DNA of 64,000 nt from a virus, in IMG/VR virus record IMGVR_UViG_3300031277_000001, positions 1-64,000 of that record. One strand, 5' to 3'. The notes beneath the pieces were generated by a model. That model was not told where the DNA came from. It searched no databases and was given only the letters and a program-made list of their open reading frames with translations. The translations under genes and the position numbers were made by a program. This document shows, in pieces, positions 1 through 8,338 of the stretch; position 1 is the stretch's first letter; every line of letters starts with the position of its first letter.

Positions 1-2649
1 GAAGATCCTTCCGTTGAGTCGGAAGATGTCGTCCCCGGCGGACTTCCTGAACTCTCCCTTGAGGTGTAACCACTGCTTGCGTATCGCCAGGAACAACTCG
101 AGGAGGCGATCCGAGACCTCCTTGACCACCGCGGCCTCGTAGTCCCGGTGGGCCTTCCAGGGAGACTGCTCATGCTGCGTGGCCGGGACGATCTTGGCCT
201 TGGCAGTCCTGGGACGCAGGACGTGGAGGGCTTTCGTGAGGGGTCCCTCATGTTTCCCTTCTTGATGTTTCAACACCTCACCCTCAACAATCACTCTACT
301 CTTCAAGTGACGAACATTGTGTATCTTGATCTGAGTTCCTTGCTTGAGAAGGTGCTCAGCACCTGTGTCACTAGATAAAAACAATCTCGCCACCTTTGTT
401 CCTTTAGGAACAACCACTTGAAGAACAACAGGAAACCCCTCTATGTCCTTTCGATAGCCTCTCTTCGACTTCTTCGCGAAGTCCCAGGCAACTCTCGGAA
501 CTTGCGTGAAAGAAGAAGGGGAAGGCAAGACAATCTTCTTCTCTTGTTCCCACTTAGCTATCACATCAAGAGGAACAACCATGCCTTTGTAGGACACCAT
601 AGTTGCAGGAAGAGGAGCAGAAGCATCAACGGCATCATTAAGAGCTTTCGACACATCGGGATCACTTGGAGAAGCGTCCTCAAAAACATACTTGTTAAGT
701 CCCTCCTTCGTTTCTCTTGAAAGCTTGGGAGCAGTAGGAGATAACTTGAAGTGAGGATTCATCTTGTAGTAAACATTGTCAGGTCCTGCCAATACAAGAT
801 TAGTTATTGCATGAGCAGACCAATGAGCATCAAACTCTTCTTCCTTCATAGGATTCTTCAACTGCTGCAAGAAAGCTATGTCCCGCTTGTACCAGTACTT
901 GTAGTGACCAGGACTGCCCTCGCGCTTGAGGTACTTGGCCTTCGCCATCTTCTTCACACCGAAGAAGTCCGCAGGCGTGTAGCTCTTCTCATCTGCTTCA
1001 TCATCAGTAGCGATCACGACGTCCATGACGCCTAGGGCCTGCTCCTTGGTCAAGTTCGACGCTATGTAGTTCCTGAGCTCCACGACCTCCCTGTTGTCCC
1101 ACTTGTGCATCTCTATCGAGATGGTCGTCTTACTGACGTAGACGCGAGCGAATCCACCGGTGTCCGCCGCCTTCTGGTCCTTGTAGTCCCTGTGGTTCTG
1201 GTTGGGGGAGAACTCTGTTATCTTCTTCTCATCAGGGTGCCACCACGCCTTGAAGCAGCCGTCCTTGTACTTGGGGGTCTGGCGGAAGGCCACGCCCTTC
1301 TTGACGGCAGGCTTCTTGTCCTCTTCGTACTCGTACTTGTAGTGACCGGGGGGTCCTGTCCTCTTCGTGTACTTAGCCTTGAACAGCTTTGACAAGAGGG
1401 AAGAAGCTTTCGCGAGGATCTTGTGCTTGGCGTACCTCGGAATGGTGTTGAACATGTTGACGAAGGAGGGGAGGATCTCCGAGATCTCGTGCTGCGTGAA
1501 GTAAGCATCATGCTTGGGCCAATACTCCTGAGTCTCCCAACCTTTCCTCTTCAAGAGAATGGGAACAATCTGCTCACTTGCCCTCGCGATGATCTCTCCC
1601 AGATCTGACCAGTAGGGAACGTCATTCCCCTGCCTCTTGTCCATCAAAGCAAATCTCGCTAAGGGATTCTTCATGATTAATCCTGGCAATCTTCCTGGAC
1701 CATCGGGAAGCCTGTTGAGGAATTGGTGAAACACTTTTCGTTCTTCTCTCCCTTTCAGGAGGGTATAATCGAGATGATGAAAGTACTCGTGAGTAAAGCT
1801 CTTGGTGAACTCCTTCCCCATCGTGATGGTCCTCGAGTACTCAGAGTAGTTGGCGGCCACTTCTCCAAAACTGGTACGCGTTCCCACTCGCTGTCCTCCA
1901 CGACCCCTCTTGGAGTACGTGATCTTGACCATCGACTTGTTCTTGAACCCCAGGAAGTCGAGTTGGTGCAACTTGTAGAGGACAGGCACCCAGAGGTACT
2001 TGTTCTTCCACGTCAACTTGTCAGTGATCTTGGCCTTGAAGTGCTCATAAGCAAAGGACTTGTACTCCTCAACGGGGAGGTCCTTGAAGAACTGCAAGGA
2101 GGGCCTCTCAGGCAAGGGAGTGGAGGGCTTCTCCTCAATCTTGCGTTCCTCACTCTGGGTAGGGATGGGCTCACCCAGTATCTCCTTCGCGGACTCCGGC
2201 TCGGGCTCCTGGAGGAGGTGCTCGAGGAACTTGGCCTTGGCCTCCACCACGCTGTCAACCTTGAAGAACTGCTGCTGGACCTTGGGGTAGAGGGAGCAGG
2301 GAGGGATCTGGACGTCGACGAACCCATTGGACGTCTTGATGGCCCACATCTTGTCCAGGGCCTCCTGCCCCTTCGCTCCGAACTTCTCCACGAACTTCTT
2401 CTTGTTCTCCTGGAGGAGACGCGTAACGAACTCCTGGTTGGGATTCTCCTTGGGGTGCATGACAGGCCGCCCGGCCTTCCTGGCAGCCTCCTCGGCCTCC
2501 CTCACCTTCGCGGAGCCCGTCTTCCCCACGTACTTCCACGACGTGGGGGTGTCCTTGCGGAAGACCTCGCCGTTCCCGTAGTAGCGGACGGTCCCGAGCG
2601 GGAGTCCGCGAGCCTTCACCAGTGGTACTCTAACGAGCAAGTGCTCCAT
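1..2649 (-). CDS. Polyvalent virion protein with metallopeptidase and ADP-ribosyltransferase-like regions (3' end cut by window edge)
   Basis: The frame is open from ATG at 2649 to base 1, giving 883 codons with no stop, so the C-terminus lies outside the window. Residues 287-294 read HEYFHHLD, a zinc-metallopeptidase HExxH motif. Two copies of a YxKRxGxxGHYKYxY motif lie near residues 424-440 and 570-585. Around residues 700-780 a segment with VVPKGTKVARL and AEHLLKQGT resembles the C-terminal half of phage ADP-ribosyltransferase exoenzyme domains, but the usual Arg, STS and ExE residues look eroded (YKG, FTQ, GAE), so activity is doubtful. Multi-domain proteins of this kind (polyvalent proteins) are often injected with phage DNA. 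The next gene upstream carries the same short motif, suggesting a joint role in the virion. The domain assignments are by eye. Confidence 0.75.
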   Translation of the reverse strand, partial: MEHLLVRVPLVKARGLPLGTVRYYGNGEVFRKDTPTSWKYVGKTGSAKVREAEEAARKAGRPVMHPKENPNQEFVTRLLQENKKKFVEKFGAKGQEALDKMWAIKTSNGFVDVQIPPCSLYPKVQQQFFKVDSVVEAKAKFLEHLLQEPEPESAKEILGEPIPTQSEERKIEEKPSTPLPERPSLQFFKDLPVEEYKSFAYEHFKAKITDKLTWKNKYLWVPVLYKLHQLDFLGFKNKSMVKITYSKRGRGGQRVGTRTSFGEVAANYSEYSRTITMGKEFTKSFTHEYFHHLDYTLLKGREERKVFHQFLNRLPDGPGRLPGLIMKNPLARFALMDKRQGNDVPYWSDLGEIIARASEQIVPILLKRKGWETQEYWPKHDAYFTQHEISEILPSFVNMFNTIPRYAKHKILAKASSLLSKLFKAKYTKRTGPPGHYKYEYEEDKKPAVKKGVAFRQTPKYKDGCFKAWWHPDEKKITEFSPNQNHRDYKDQKAADTGGFARVYVSKTTISIEMHKWDNREVVELRNYIASNLTKEQALGVMDVVIATDDEADEKSYTPADFFGVKKMAKAKYLKREGSPGHYKYWYKRDIAFLQQLKNPMKEEEFDAHWSAHAITNLVLAGPDNVYYKMNPHFKLSPTAPKLSRETKEGLNKYVFEDASPSDPDVSKALNDAVDASAPLPATMVSYKGMVVPLDVIAKWEQEKKIVLPSPSSFTQVPRVAWDFAKKSKRGYRKDIEGFPVVLQVVVPKGTKVARLFLSSDTGAEHLLKQGTQIKIHNVRHLKSRVIVEGEVLKHQEGKHEGPLTKALHVLRPRTAKAKIVPATQHEQSPWKAHRDYEAAVVKEVSDRLLELFLAIRKQWLHLKGEFRKSAGDDIFRLNGRIF

Positions 2650-2672
2650 GTCACGTCGTCCCTTCTCACTCA

Positions 2673-4436
2673 CTATTCTTGTGCCCAGTGCTTCTTGATC
2701 CAAGCCTGGTACTCAGGATTGTCAACCCCACCTTCTCTTGCCCACTTCTTCTTCAGGTCCTTGGGGAGGGGATTCTCCTTCATCTTCTTCAAGTCGATCC
2801 GGAACGTCTTCTTGGGATTATCTGCTTCATCATACTTCTTCTCAGGATGTGAATAAGGCTTCTCTAACTTGTCTACTATCTCCTGAGCCTTTCTTCGAGT
2901 CTCTGCGGGGAGCATCTCATCCTCTGCTATTCGACCATACTTGGCTATCTTCTTCTGAATCTTGGGAGGAATGTCATCCCACTCAACAACGCTTTTTACT
3001 TCTCCTCCTCCTTTCTTCTGAACCTTCTTTTCTTGTTTACGTACAATCAAATCTCCGTACTTGTTTTCTTGTACCTTGAAACCCAATTCCCTAATTTTTT
3101 TCTTGCCATAAGTAGGATCATCAAAAAAACGATCAATATCTATATAAACTTTCTTTCCCTTGTAAGATATCCTGTCCTTCGAATTATGGCCGGAATCCAA
3201 CTTGATACCAAGTTCTTTTAAACCTTCTTCAATACCTCTGTCACCTTCCTCACTACTCATAACAACTGGCTCATCTTTAAACGACTCTTTCTTCTCCTTT
3301 CGTGCAGTCAACTGCTTCAAGACCTGACTGGAAGCGGCTTCACTGTGTCGCCATCTATCATTCAAGATAGCGTTGTTCCCAATGAAGTCAGCAATAGCCT
3401 CATCAACATCTTTTTCAAACCTCTTTGCGTCGTAAATTACACGAGAGAGTTCTTCTCTTGCTTGTTCAATTGACATGAAACCTTTCTCTTGCTTCATGTC
3501 AAGATCTCTGGAAGCAGCACTGGGGGCTTCATGCTTCTTGGGGGCTGCATCTTCTCTGTCATATCTTGCAGCTCGATCAGCAGGGGACTCCTTGACAGGC
3601 TTGATCTGATCATGAGGAACATTATATCTAAGGACAGTCTTTCCATTCATCACCGTAGCCAGATCATATCCACCCTTGTGGTGCGGAGAGACAACACGCC
3701 ACTGATTACCGGCATATTCTACCAAGTCATTATGCTTGTATCCTTGCTGGCCTGGTTTATAGTAGTACTTGTAGTGTCCTCTCGTACCCTCGCGCTTGAT
3801 GTACTTAGCCTTCCTGAGCACGCGCAGCACCAGCGAGACGGACTTCGTCATCTTGCCGGCCAGGGAGCCCAGGTGCTGGCTCCACGTCGCCAGAGACGCC
3901 CCCGACGACAGCTTCCAGCCCTTCTTGATGCCTTCGTCGAGCTTCTTCTTCAGGACGAGGACGTCCTGCTTCTTCATCTGACCATGCTGGGGGATGCTCG
4001 TCCTCAAGACCTTGGACACCCTGGCGATCCACCCGTAGTCCTTCGTGGTCAAGCCGTGGCCGGGGGTGTCCTCACCAGTCTTGGCTCCCTGCTCACCGCT
4101 GGGTGACGGGCCTGCCTTGAGCTTGCCAGAGGCGTCCTTGTACCAGTACGTGAAGTTCCCCGAGGTGCCCGTCCTCTTGACGTACTTGTGGGACGCCGTG
4201 GCGGTGGCAAGCGCCTTCTTCAACTTCTTGATTATCTTCTTGGGAACATCTCCTGGCTTGATCAAGATGACAGCTTTCATGAGCGTCCAACCCTTCTCCG
4301 TCTTGATGTACTTCTTCCCGTCCTTCTCCATGACGGAGCCCACGGGATTCTTGACCGCACGGGCCTTCTTGGGCTTCTTCTCCGGGAGAGCCTTGCCCTC
4401 CGCGTCCGTAGCCTTCACCAACTTGATCCTCACCAT
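2673..4436 (-). CDS. Lysine-rich virion-associated protein with two YxKRxG...YKYYY motifs
   Basis: A 587-residue, highly charged protein with no enzyme motif that I recognise. The short motif shared with its neighbours appears twice: KYVKRTGTSGNFTYWY near residue 84 and KYIKREGTRGHYKYYY near residue 209. The segment between them (GLTTKDYGWIARVSKVLRT, SGASLATWSQHLG) looks like a compact helical domain, and the C-terminal half is mostly charged helices. It follows the metallopeptidase gene's start by 23 bases in the same operon. Sharing of the motif with the polyvalent protein and with the protein at 5541-6635 suggests that all three are handled alike, for example packaged in the capsid. Function unknown. 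Confidence 0.85.
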   Translation of the reverse strand: MVRIKLVKATDAEGKALPEKKPKKARAVKNPVGSVMEKDGKKYIKTEKGWTLMKAVILIKPGDVPKKIIKKLKKALATATASHKYVKRTGTSGNFTYWYKDASGKLKAGPSPSGEQGAKTGEDTPGHGLTTKDYGWIARVSKVLRTSIPQHGQMKKQDVLVLKKKLDEGIKKGWKLSSGASLATWSQHLGSLAGKMTKSVSLVLRVLRKAKYIKREGTRGHYKYYYKPGQQGYKHNDLVEYAGNQWRVVSPHHKGGYDLATVMNGKTVLRYNVPHDQIKPVKESPADRAARYDREDAAPKKHEAPSAASRDLDMKQEKGFMSIEQAREELSRVIYDAKRFEKDVDEAIADFIGNNAILNDRWRHSEAASSQVLKQLTARKEKKESFKDEPVVMSSEEGDRGIEEGLKELGIKLDSGHNSKDRISYKGKKVYIDIDRFFDDPTYGKKKIRELGFKVQENKYGDLIVRKQEKKVQKKGGGEVKSVVEWDDIPPKIQKKIAKYGRIAEDEMLPAETRRKAQEIVDKLEKPYSHPEKKYDEADNPKKTFRIDLKKMKENPLPKDLKKKWAREGGVDNPEYQAWIKKHWAQE

Positions 4437-4437
4437 T

Positions 4438-4623
4438 TCATCCTCTCCTCTCGTGTCCCCACAGCTCGGGGAACATCATCGCAGCCTCATCAAACTCTGC
4501 TTGGGTCACCACTCGGGACAACAAGTACTTGAGCATCGCTGCCATCGCGTTCTCCAGAGAGGTGTGCTTGCTGGCGTCCCACTTGTCTTCAAGAACCACG
4601 TGCAGACCGTTCGCAGTCAGCAT
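4438..4623 (-). CDS. Small hypothetical protein (61 aa)
   Basis: Start at ATG 4623 overlaps the last bases of the kinase gene upstream and is preceded by an AGGAGGAAG ribosome-binding site, so the longer in-frame extension is rejected. The protein is a short mixed-charge helix-rich sequence ending in WGHERRG. No family recognised. The pattern of an RBS buried in the C-terminal codons of the gene before suggests translational coupling. Confidence 0.7.
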   Translation of the reverse strand: MLTANGLHVVLEDKWDASKHTSLENAMAAMLKYLLSRVVTQAEFDEAAMMFPELWGHERRG

Positions 4624-5450
4624 ACTTCCTCCTCTTCTTGTGAACCCTTCATGAACCCCTTCCCGGCATCCCTGTACACGGGGAGACCTCCATACCTCTT
4701 CAGATAGTCCAAGCGACGAAGGAAGATGATCCTCCCCGCCTTGGCCACCCCGAACCTCACGAGCTCGTCGTGACAAGCCTGTATGGTCTCCGGCGTGATC
4801 TCCTGGATTGCATCTTCTGGTATCTCGAGATCCCCATGCTCGGACAACATCTGGTGCGGCCTGCTCCGGTATCCCCGGAACACTCCGTACTCCGTCGCGT
4901 CGGGGAAGCACAACCCGTTGTCGATGGCCCAGAACTTCCTACCCGTCACCAACCAGTTGCTGGCGTGGCGGTCCGTGTTGCAGCACAACCAGTCGAGGAG
5001 GGCGAGCCTCTGCCACTCCTCTACCCTGACGTCCTCGTAAGTGAGTCCAGAGGCCTTCCAGGTGGGCGCGGAGGGAATGAATACCTGCGCGGATCCCACA
5101 TCGTCGTCCACCTTGCGGATCACCGTGGGAGGAACGACGTAGAGACCCAGCAGGGACGAGACCAGGTACACCAGTCTCTCCCGCTTCCACTCCGTCCCGG
5201 GGAGCACGTTGTTGCCCCTCATCTTCTTCACTCTAGTGTGAGGTCTCACCTTCCACACGGCCTCCACGAAGCTCCCCGGAGCGGACGAGAAGACCAGCTT
5301 TCGCGCCCTGCCGGACTTGCTCCCCACAAGGGGGACGGGTGGTCCCTCAAACTCTCCGAGGAGGAAGTCCTCCCAGGGGTGGGAGTACACTTCTTCCTGT
5401 GTCGTGATGAGATCTGCTGCCATGTCCTTCCTGACCATCAACTTGTTCAC
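4617..5450 (-). CDS. PI3/4-kinase / HipA-like protein kinase
   Basis: The 277-residue product carries the hallmark catalytic segments of the phosphatidylinositol-kinase/HipA-like kinase fold: NTDRHASN at residues 158-165 (catalytic Asp160 and metal-binding Asn165) and AIDNG at 176-180 in the place of the DFG motif. Lys67 in AVWKVRP and Glu87 or Glu91 are candidates for the ATP-anchoring pair. GTG at 5450 is used as start, with GGAGG eight bases upstream; an in-frame ATG four codons later is possible. The family covers Ser/Thr protein kinases and lipid kinases; in a phage morphogenesis operon a protein substrate seems more likely, either a virion protein or a host protein after injection. The substrate is not visible from sequence. 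Confidence 0.75.
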   Translation of the reverse strand: MNKLMVRKDMAADLITTQEEVYSHPWEDFLLGEFEGPPVPLVGSKSGRARKLVFSSAPGSFVEAVWKVRPHTRVKKMRGNNVLPGTEWKRERLVYLVSSLLGLYVVPPTVIRKVDDDVGSAQVFIPSAPTWKASGLTYEDVRVEEWQRLALLDWLCCNTDRHASNWLVTGRKFWAIDNGLCFPDATEYGVFRGYRSRPHQMLSEHGDLEIPEDAIQEITPETIQACHDELVRFGVAKAGRIIFLRRLDYLKRYGGLPVYRDAGKGFMKGSQEEEEVC

Positions 5451-5537
5451 CTACCTAGACCTCCGTGAAAGAAAGAAATCAACAACGAGAACAACGGCTA
5501 CTATGACGAGTATGAAGAGATCAACACCATAAGGCAT
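5451..5537 (-). CDS. Candidate 28-residue single-pass membrane peptide
   Basis: ATG at 5537 opens a 28-codon frame whose stop TAG abuts the GTG start of the kinase gene. The peptide is MPYGVD, a run of about 16 Ile/Leu/Val/Ala/Phe residues, then FLSRRSR: a typical membrane segment with a positively charged tail. Its ribosome-binding site is weak (AGAAG inside the preceding gene's end). It fills the only gap between the two flanking genes. Could also be chance, given its size. Confidence 0.4.
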   Translation of the reverse strand: MPYGVDLFILVIVAVVLVVDFFLSRRSR

Positions 5538-5540
5538 CTA

Positions 5541-6635
5541 CTACTTCTTCTCTTTGAGGACTCCCTTGCCCTTCTCCGTGACCACCACCGAGGTCCCTCC
5601 ACCAACGTCTCGCTCGGAGACGAACTTGATGAGACCTGCGTCGGCCATGTCGTCAAACATCTTGGAGTCCTTCTCGGGGATGTCCGCGGCGTCATCAAGG
5701 CTCTCCACGGAGGCCAGGGCAGACTTCACCTTCGCGTTGTCGTAGCCCTTGAGGACAGGACTGGACGACTCTTTCTTGTCAGGAGATCCCGCCTCTTTCA
5801 CGAAGTACGTCACGTAAGGAGTTATCCCCTTGCCAGGGACAGTCCTCACCCCAGCCTCTTTGTACACCTTGACAGTCTTGCCCTCGGCGCGTAGTTTCTT
5901 GGCTTCGGCGAGGGCGGCGGCCTTGGACCCCACCTTGGGCTCACCAGTACTCTGAGACCCACCACCTTGACCACTCCCGTACTCGTACTTGTAGTGCCTC
6001 GGACTTCCTGTCCGCTTCGTGTACTTAGCCTTCGCAAAGATCCTCTGGAACAGCGACGGCTTGGCGGTCCTGACCGACTTGTTGATGGGTGGAGGAATGG
6101 CCGCTTCCACCAAGGAGCGGATCACCTGCTGCAAGGGGTCGATCTTCCGCTCGTCCATGTGGTTGACCATCTTGAGCTGCTCCATCTTCTTCAGGACCAG
6201 CGTCTTCTCGTCTCCCTCGACTAGGTTCTCCTCCAGGACAGCCTTCAACTGGTCGATCTTGACTGCGATCTCCGCGTCCGTCAAGGCGAGCCTGAGGTCC
6301 ATGATGATCCCCAGGGCTCTGTTGATGGCCCAGCAGTTCAACCGCTTGGGACTCTCGGACACAGCCTCCGGACCAGGATACGACTTCTGGAGCTCCGCTG
6401 ACACCTCGCTGGGCTTCATCGCCTTCTTGTAGCCTATCCCGGCCTCACTGGCCGCTATGGCGATGGCCTGGTTCCTCTTGGTCACCACAGGACCCTTCTT
6501 AGATCCCGAGTGGAGCTCACCATGCTTGTACTCGTGCATGACCTTCCCGAACTTGTCGTCCTTCTTGGACTTCTTCTTTTTCTTCTTCCCCGACCCCTCT
6601 TCCTTCATGGATTTCGACAACAATGCTATGATCAT
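5541..6635 (-). CDS. DUF6496-like and YKR-motif protein
   Basis: 364 residues. After a lysine tract (GKKKKKKSKK) comes MHEYKHGELHSGSKKG followed by KRNQAIAIAASEAG, which matches the small DUF6496 type found in phage and bacterial proteins. Near residue 203 is KYTKRTGSPRHYKYEY, the fifth copy of the motif seen in the two large proteins downstream, here with Arg in place of the conserved Gly. The C-terminal part ends in GVLKEKK and resembles a short winged-helix-like segment (DMADAGLIKFV). It is likely a virion-associated protein by its company; no activity can be assigned. The ATG at 6635 overlaps the upstream gene by four bases. Confidence 0.8.
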   Translation of the reverse strand: MIIALLSKSMKEEGSGKKKKKKSKKDDKFGKVMHEYKHGELHSGSKKGPVVTKRNQAIAIAASEAGIGYKKAMKPSEVSAELQKSYPGPEAVSESPKRLNCWAINRALGIIMDLRLALTDAEIAVKIDQLKAVLEENLVEGDEKTLVLKKMEQLKMVNHMDERKIDPLQQVIRSLVEAAIPPPINKSVRTAKPSLFQRIFAKAKYTKRTGSPRHYKYEYGSGQGGGSQSTGEPKVGSKAAALAEAKKLRAEGKTVKVYKEAGVRTVPGKGITPYVTYFVKEAGSPDKKESSSPVLKGYDNAKVKSALASVESLDDAADIPEKDSKMFDDMADAGLIKFVSERDVGGGTSVVVTEKGKGVLKEKK

Positions 6636-6847
6636 GACGTCCTCCTTTTTAGTCTGTCACGCAGAGTCAGACGGACCTTCACGGCCACGTCCACCTCTGA
6701 CCTCTTGATTGGCTTGCCCAAGAAGTTGTTCTTAAAGGCAAACCAGAGAACCCACCAGAACCTCATCCTAGGCAGTTTCTCCAGCGTGCCTCCCTCGTTC
6801 GTCCGGAGATAGCAGGCATCTCCCATGACCTTGAAGTCACCTATCAT
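6632..6847 (-). CDS. Small hypothetical protein (71 aa)
   Basis: ATG at 6847 follows GGGGGGAGACG. The product has an aromatic, hydrophobic stretch in the middle (MRFWWVLWFAFKNNFLGK) that could sit in or on a membrane, flanked by basic residues. It overlaps genes on both sides, consistent with a translationally coupled chain. No family recognised. Confidence 0.7.
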   Translation of the reverse strand: MIGDFKVMGDACYLRTNEGGTLEKLPRMRFWWVLWFAFKNNFLGKPIKRSEVDVAVKVRLTLRDRLKRRTS

Positions 6848-6983
6848 CGTCTCCCCCCTTGCCCGTCAGGGCTCTCCTAAACAGGTCCAACATCTCGGGG
6901 CTACCATGCATCTTGCCATCATTACCCTTGCGCCCTTTGGGTGGGATGTATATCCCTGTGCTCCTCCCCTGCTCTTCACTCAC
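6837..6983 (-). CDS. Small hypothetical protein (48 aa, GTG start)
   Basis: GTG at 6983 overlaps the preceding TGA stop in a GTGA arrangement, and AGG-rich sequence lies just upstream inside the neighbouring gene. The 48-residue product begins SEEQGRSTGIYIPPKGRKG and ends GKGGDDDR. The tight overlaps at both ends argue that it is real although short. No homologue recognised. Confidence 0.6.
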   Translation of the reverse strand: MSEEQGRSTGIYIPPKGRKGNDGKMHGSPEMLDLFRRALTGKGGDDDR

Positions 6984-7225
6984 TGACACCACCTCCTCCA
7001 GAAGCGCTCCAGCCGCTCTTCCTCTCTCCTCCGCTGCCGGTATGCATACTGCTCCAGGGAGATCCTCTTCTTCGGCCGGGATCTGAGGAAGAAGAACTCA
7101 ATGAGTCCCTCAACAATTACCCACCTCATCTTCTTCTTCCTCTCCGGCAGGGAGTATATAGATTTGATGATTGTCTCATCATAATCGTAGGATTCCAATA
7201 GTTCATAAGCCTCCCGATCCGTCAT
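6980..7225 (-). CDS. Small basic helical protein (81 aa)
   Basis: ATG at 7225 is preceded by GGGAGGAAGGTG. The first half is acidic (TDREAYELLESYDYDETI), the second strongly basic (YRQRRREEERLERFWRRW). A longer in-frame extension upstream lacks a ribosome-binding site and overlaps a zinc-ribbon gene, so it is rejected. Function unknown. Confidence 0.7.
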   Translation of the reverse strand: MTDREAYELLESYDYDETIIKSIYSLPERKKKMRWVIVEGLIEFFFLRSRPKKRISLEQYAYRQRRREEERLERFWRRWCQ

Positions 7226-7374
7226 CACCTTCCTCCCGTCTTGGTATTCACGTACACCGCCAGGTTGACCACGGACGGAGGCAGCACGATCTTCTTCGCA
7301 CACTTCGTGCACACCAGCACGCAGTCCACGATCGCCCAGGCGTTGCTCCCACACGAGCACTTCGCCTGTGTCAT
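7225..7374 (-). CDS. Zinc-ribbon mini-protein (49 aa)
   Basis: ATG at 7374 overlaps the stop of the upstream gene (ATGA). The 49-residue product contains CSCG near its start and CTKC near residue 22, a two-knuckle zinc ribbon. Its stop shares one base with the next start (TGATG). Small zinc-ribbon proteins of this sort are common in phage gene strings; the role is unknown. Confidence 0.65.
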   Translation of the reverse strand: MTQAKCSCGSNAWAIVDCVLVCTKCAKKIVLPPSVVNLAVYVNTKTGGR

Positions 7375-7913
7375 TCACCCACCTTCTCCCCGAGATCCTG
7401 GGAGTTGTGGAAGTCCTCCCGGGCCTCCTCACTCTTGGACGCCTTCGTTGAGCCATCAACGAGCCCAACTGAGCAGTCACAGGAGTGCACCCACGGTGCA
7501 TGACTCTTTCCGCATCTCGTGCACACCCAACCCTTACTGACATCACTCATGGTGTTCCTCCTTCTTCCTTCTATGTACTCGTACAACTTCACCGTCGCGA
7601 TCGTCTTGTTCTCGGACCGGCAGCCCCAGTGGAACGCCTGCTCCATGGCACTGAACATGTCGTCCGTGGTGAAACTCGCGTCCCTCCGCAGCTCCATCAC
7701 GGGACCCGAGGACTTCATGAACTCCTGGTACCTCTTCTGGTCAGACTCCGCATCGAGTGCATAGTACTTCCGAGCCCAAGAGGCACCCGGCATGAGTACA
7801 CTGACGACGGCACAGTTCCTACTATTGAGCTCCGGATCAATGAAGACCAGAGAGGAGTCTCCTCCCCGGATGGCCCGACCAAACAATTCCTTCAAAGGCG
7901 CTATGATGATCAT
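7371..7913 (-). CDS. Hypothetical protein with C-terminal zinc ribbon (180 aa)
   Basis: ATG at 7913 overlaps the upstream gene's stop by four bases. Residues 1-125 form a mixed alpha/beta domain without a recognised family. A Cys cluster follows (CTRCGKSHAPW and CDC, near residues 138-155). An internal ATG with a good GGAGG (MSDVSKGWVCTRC) might allow the zinc ribbon to be made on its own as a short second product. Function unknown. Confidence 0.75.
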   Translation of the reverse strand: MIIIAPLKELFGRAIRGGDSSLVFIDPELNSRNCAVVSVLMPGASWARKYYALDAESDQKRYQEFMKSSGPVMELRRDASFTTDDMFSAMEQAFHWGCRSENKTIATVKLYEYIEGRRRNTMSDVSKGWVCTRCGKSHAPWVHSCDCSVGLVDGSTKASKSEEAREDFHNSQDLGEKVGE

Positions 7914-8338
7914 GACGGCTCCCCCTTCTCCTGCTTCTCCATCTCCATGAGGAACATCGCGTTGCAGATCACCTGGGCGAGGTGGAGGCACTCCGGCATC
8001 TCGGGGTCCCTCAACTCTCCCCCGCGCCAGGCCTCGAAGTGTCGCATGAGTGCCGAGGTGTACCTGTCCTTGGCGTTAGGCACCAGCTTCCAGTTGTTGT
8101 CGGCGTACTTCCGAGCCCCGATGGTGAGCACCCTGGCCACCTCCCGCAGGACGTCGACCGGCACCAGGGAGTAACGGACCTTGCCATCGTCGTACTTCGC
8201 TCCCTCACTACGTACCTCAGAGTCAGTACTCCTCATCGCCTCCTGCACATTCCCAAGTGCCTCCGTGGACTTCCTATCAGACTCCACAGCCTTCTGGAAA
8301 AACTCCTTGCAGATGTGCTCCGTGGACTTCCTACTCAT
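7910..8338 (-). CDS. dATP/dGTP diphosphohydrolase-type protein (DUF5664)
   Basis: The central segment KYDDGKVRYSLVP, then ARKYADNNWK, ALMRHFEAWRGGE and a late HLAQVICNAMFL matches the all-alpha phage family annotated as dATP/dGTP diphosphohydrolase, N-terminal (DUF5664), distantly MazG/HD-like. The His, Glu and Asp residues in these blocks would bind metal. The first about 50 residues are a charged helix. The start at ATG 8338 is preferred over a GTG nine bases earlier. A role in adjusting deoxypurine triphosphate pools would fit the phage's modified-guanine chemistry, but the substrate is not proven by sequence. Confidence 0.65.
   Translation of the reverse strand: MSRKSTEHICKEFFQKAVESDRKSTEALGNVQEAMRSTDSEVRSEGAKYDDGKVRYSLVPVDVLREVARVLTIGARKYADNNWKLVPNAKDRYTSALMRHFEAWRGGELRDPEMPECLHLAQVICNAMFLMEMEKQEKGEPS

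Noticed and set aside
1723-2856. Long plus-strand open frame (377 codons)
   Set aside because: It is antisense to the metallopeptidase gene and reads as Leu/Arg-rich sequence of no family; the minus strand frame carries motifs and is continuous with its neighbours.
6980-7546. 188-codon minus-strand frame
   Set aside because: Only its last 81 codons have a ribosome-binding site; the first part overlaps the zinc-ribbon genes in other frames and looks like a shadow.
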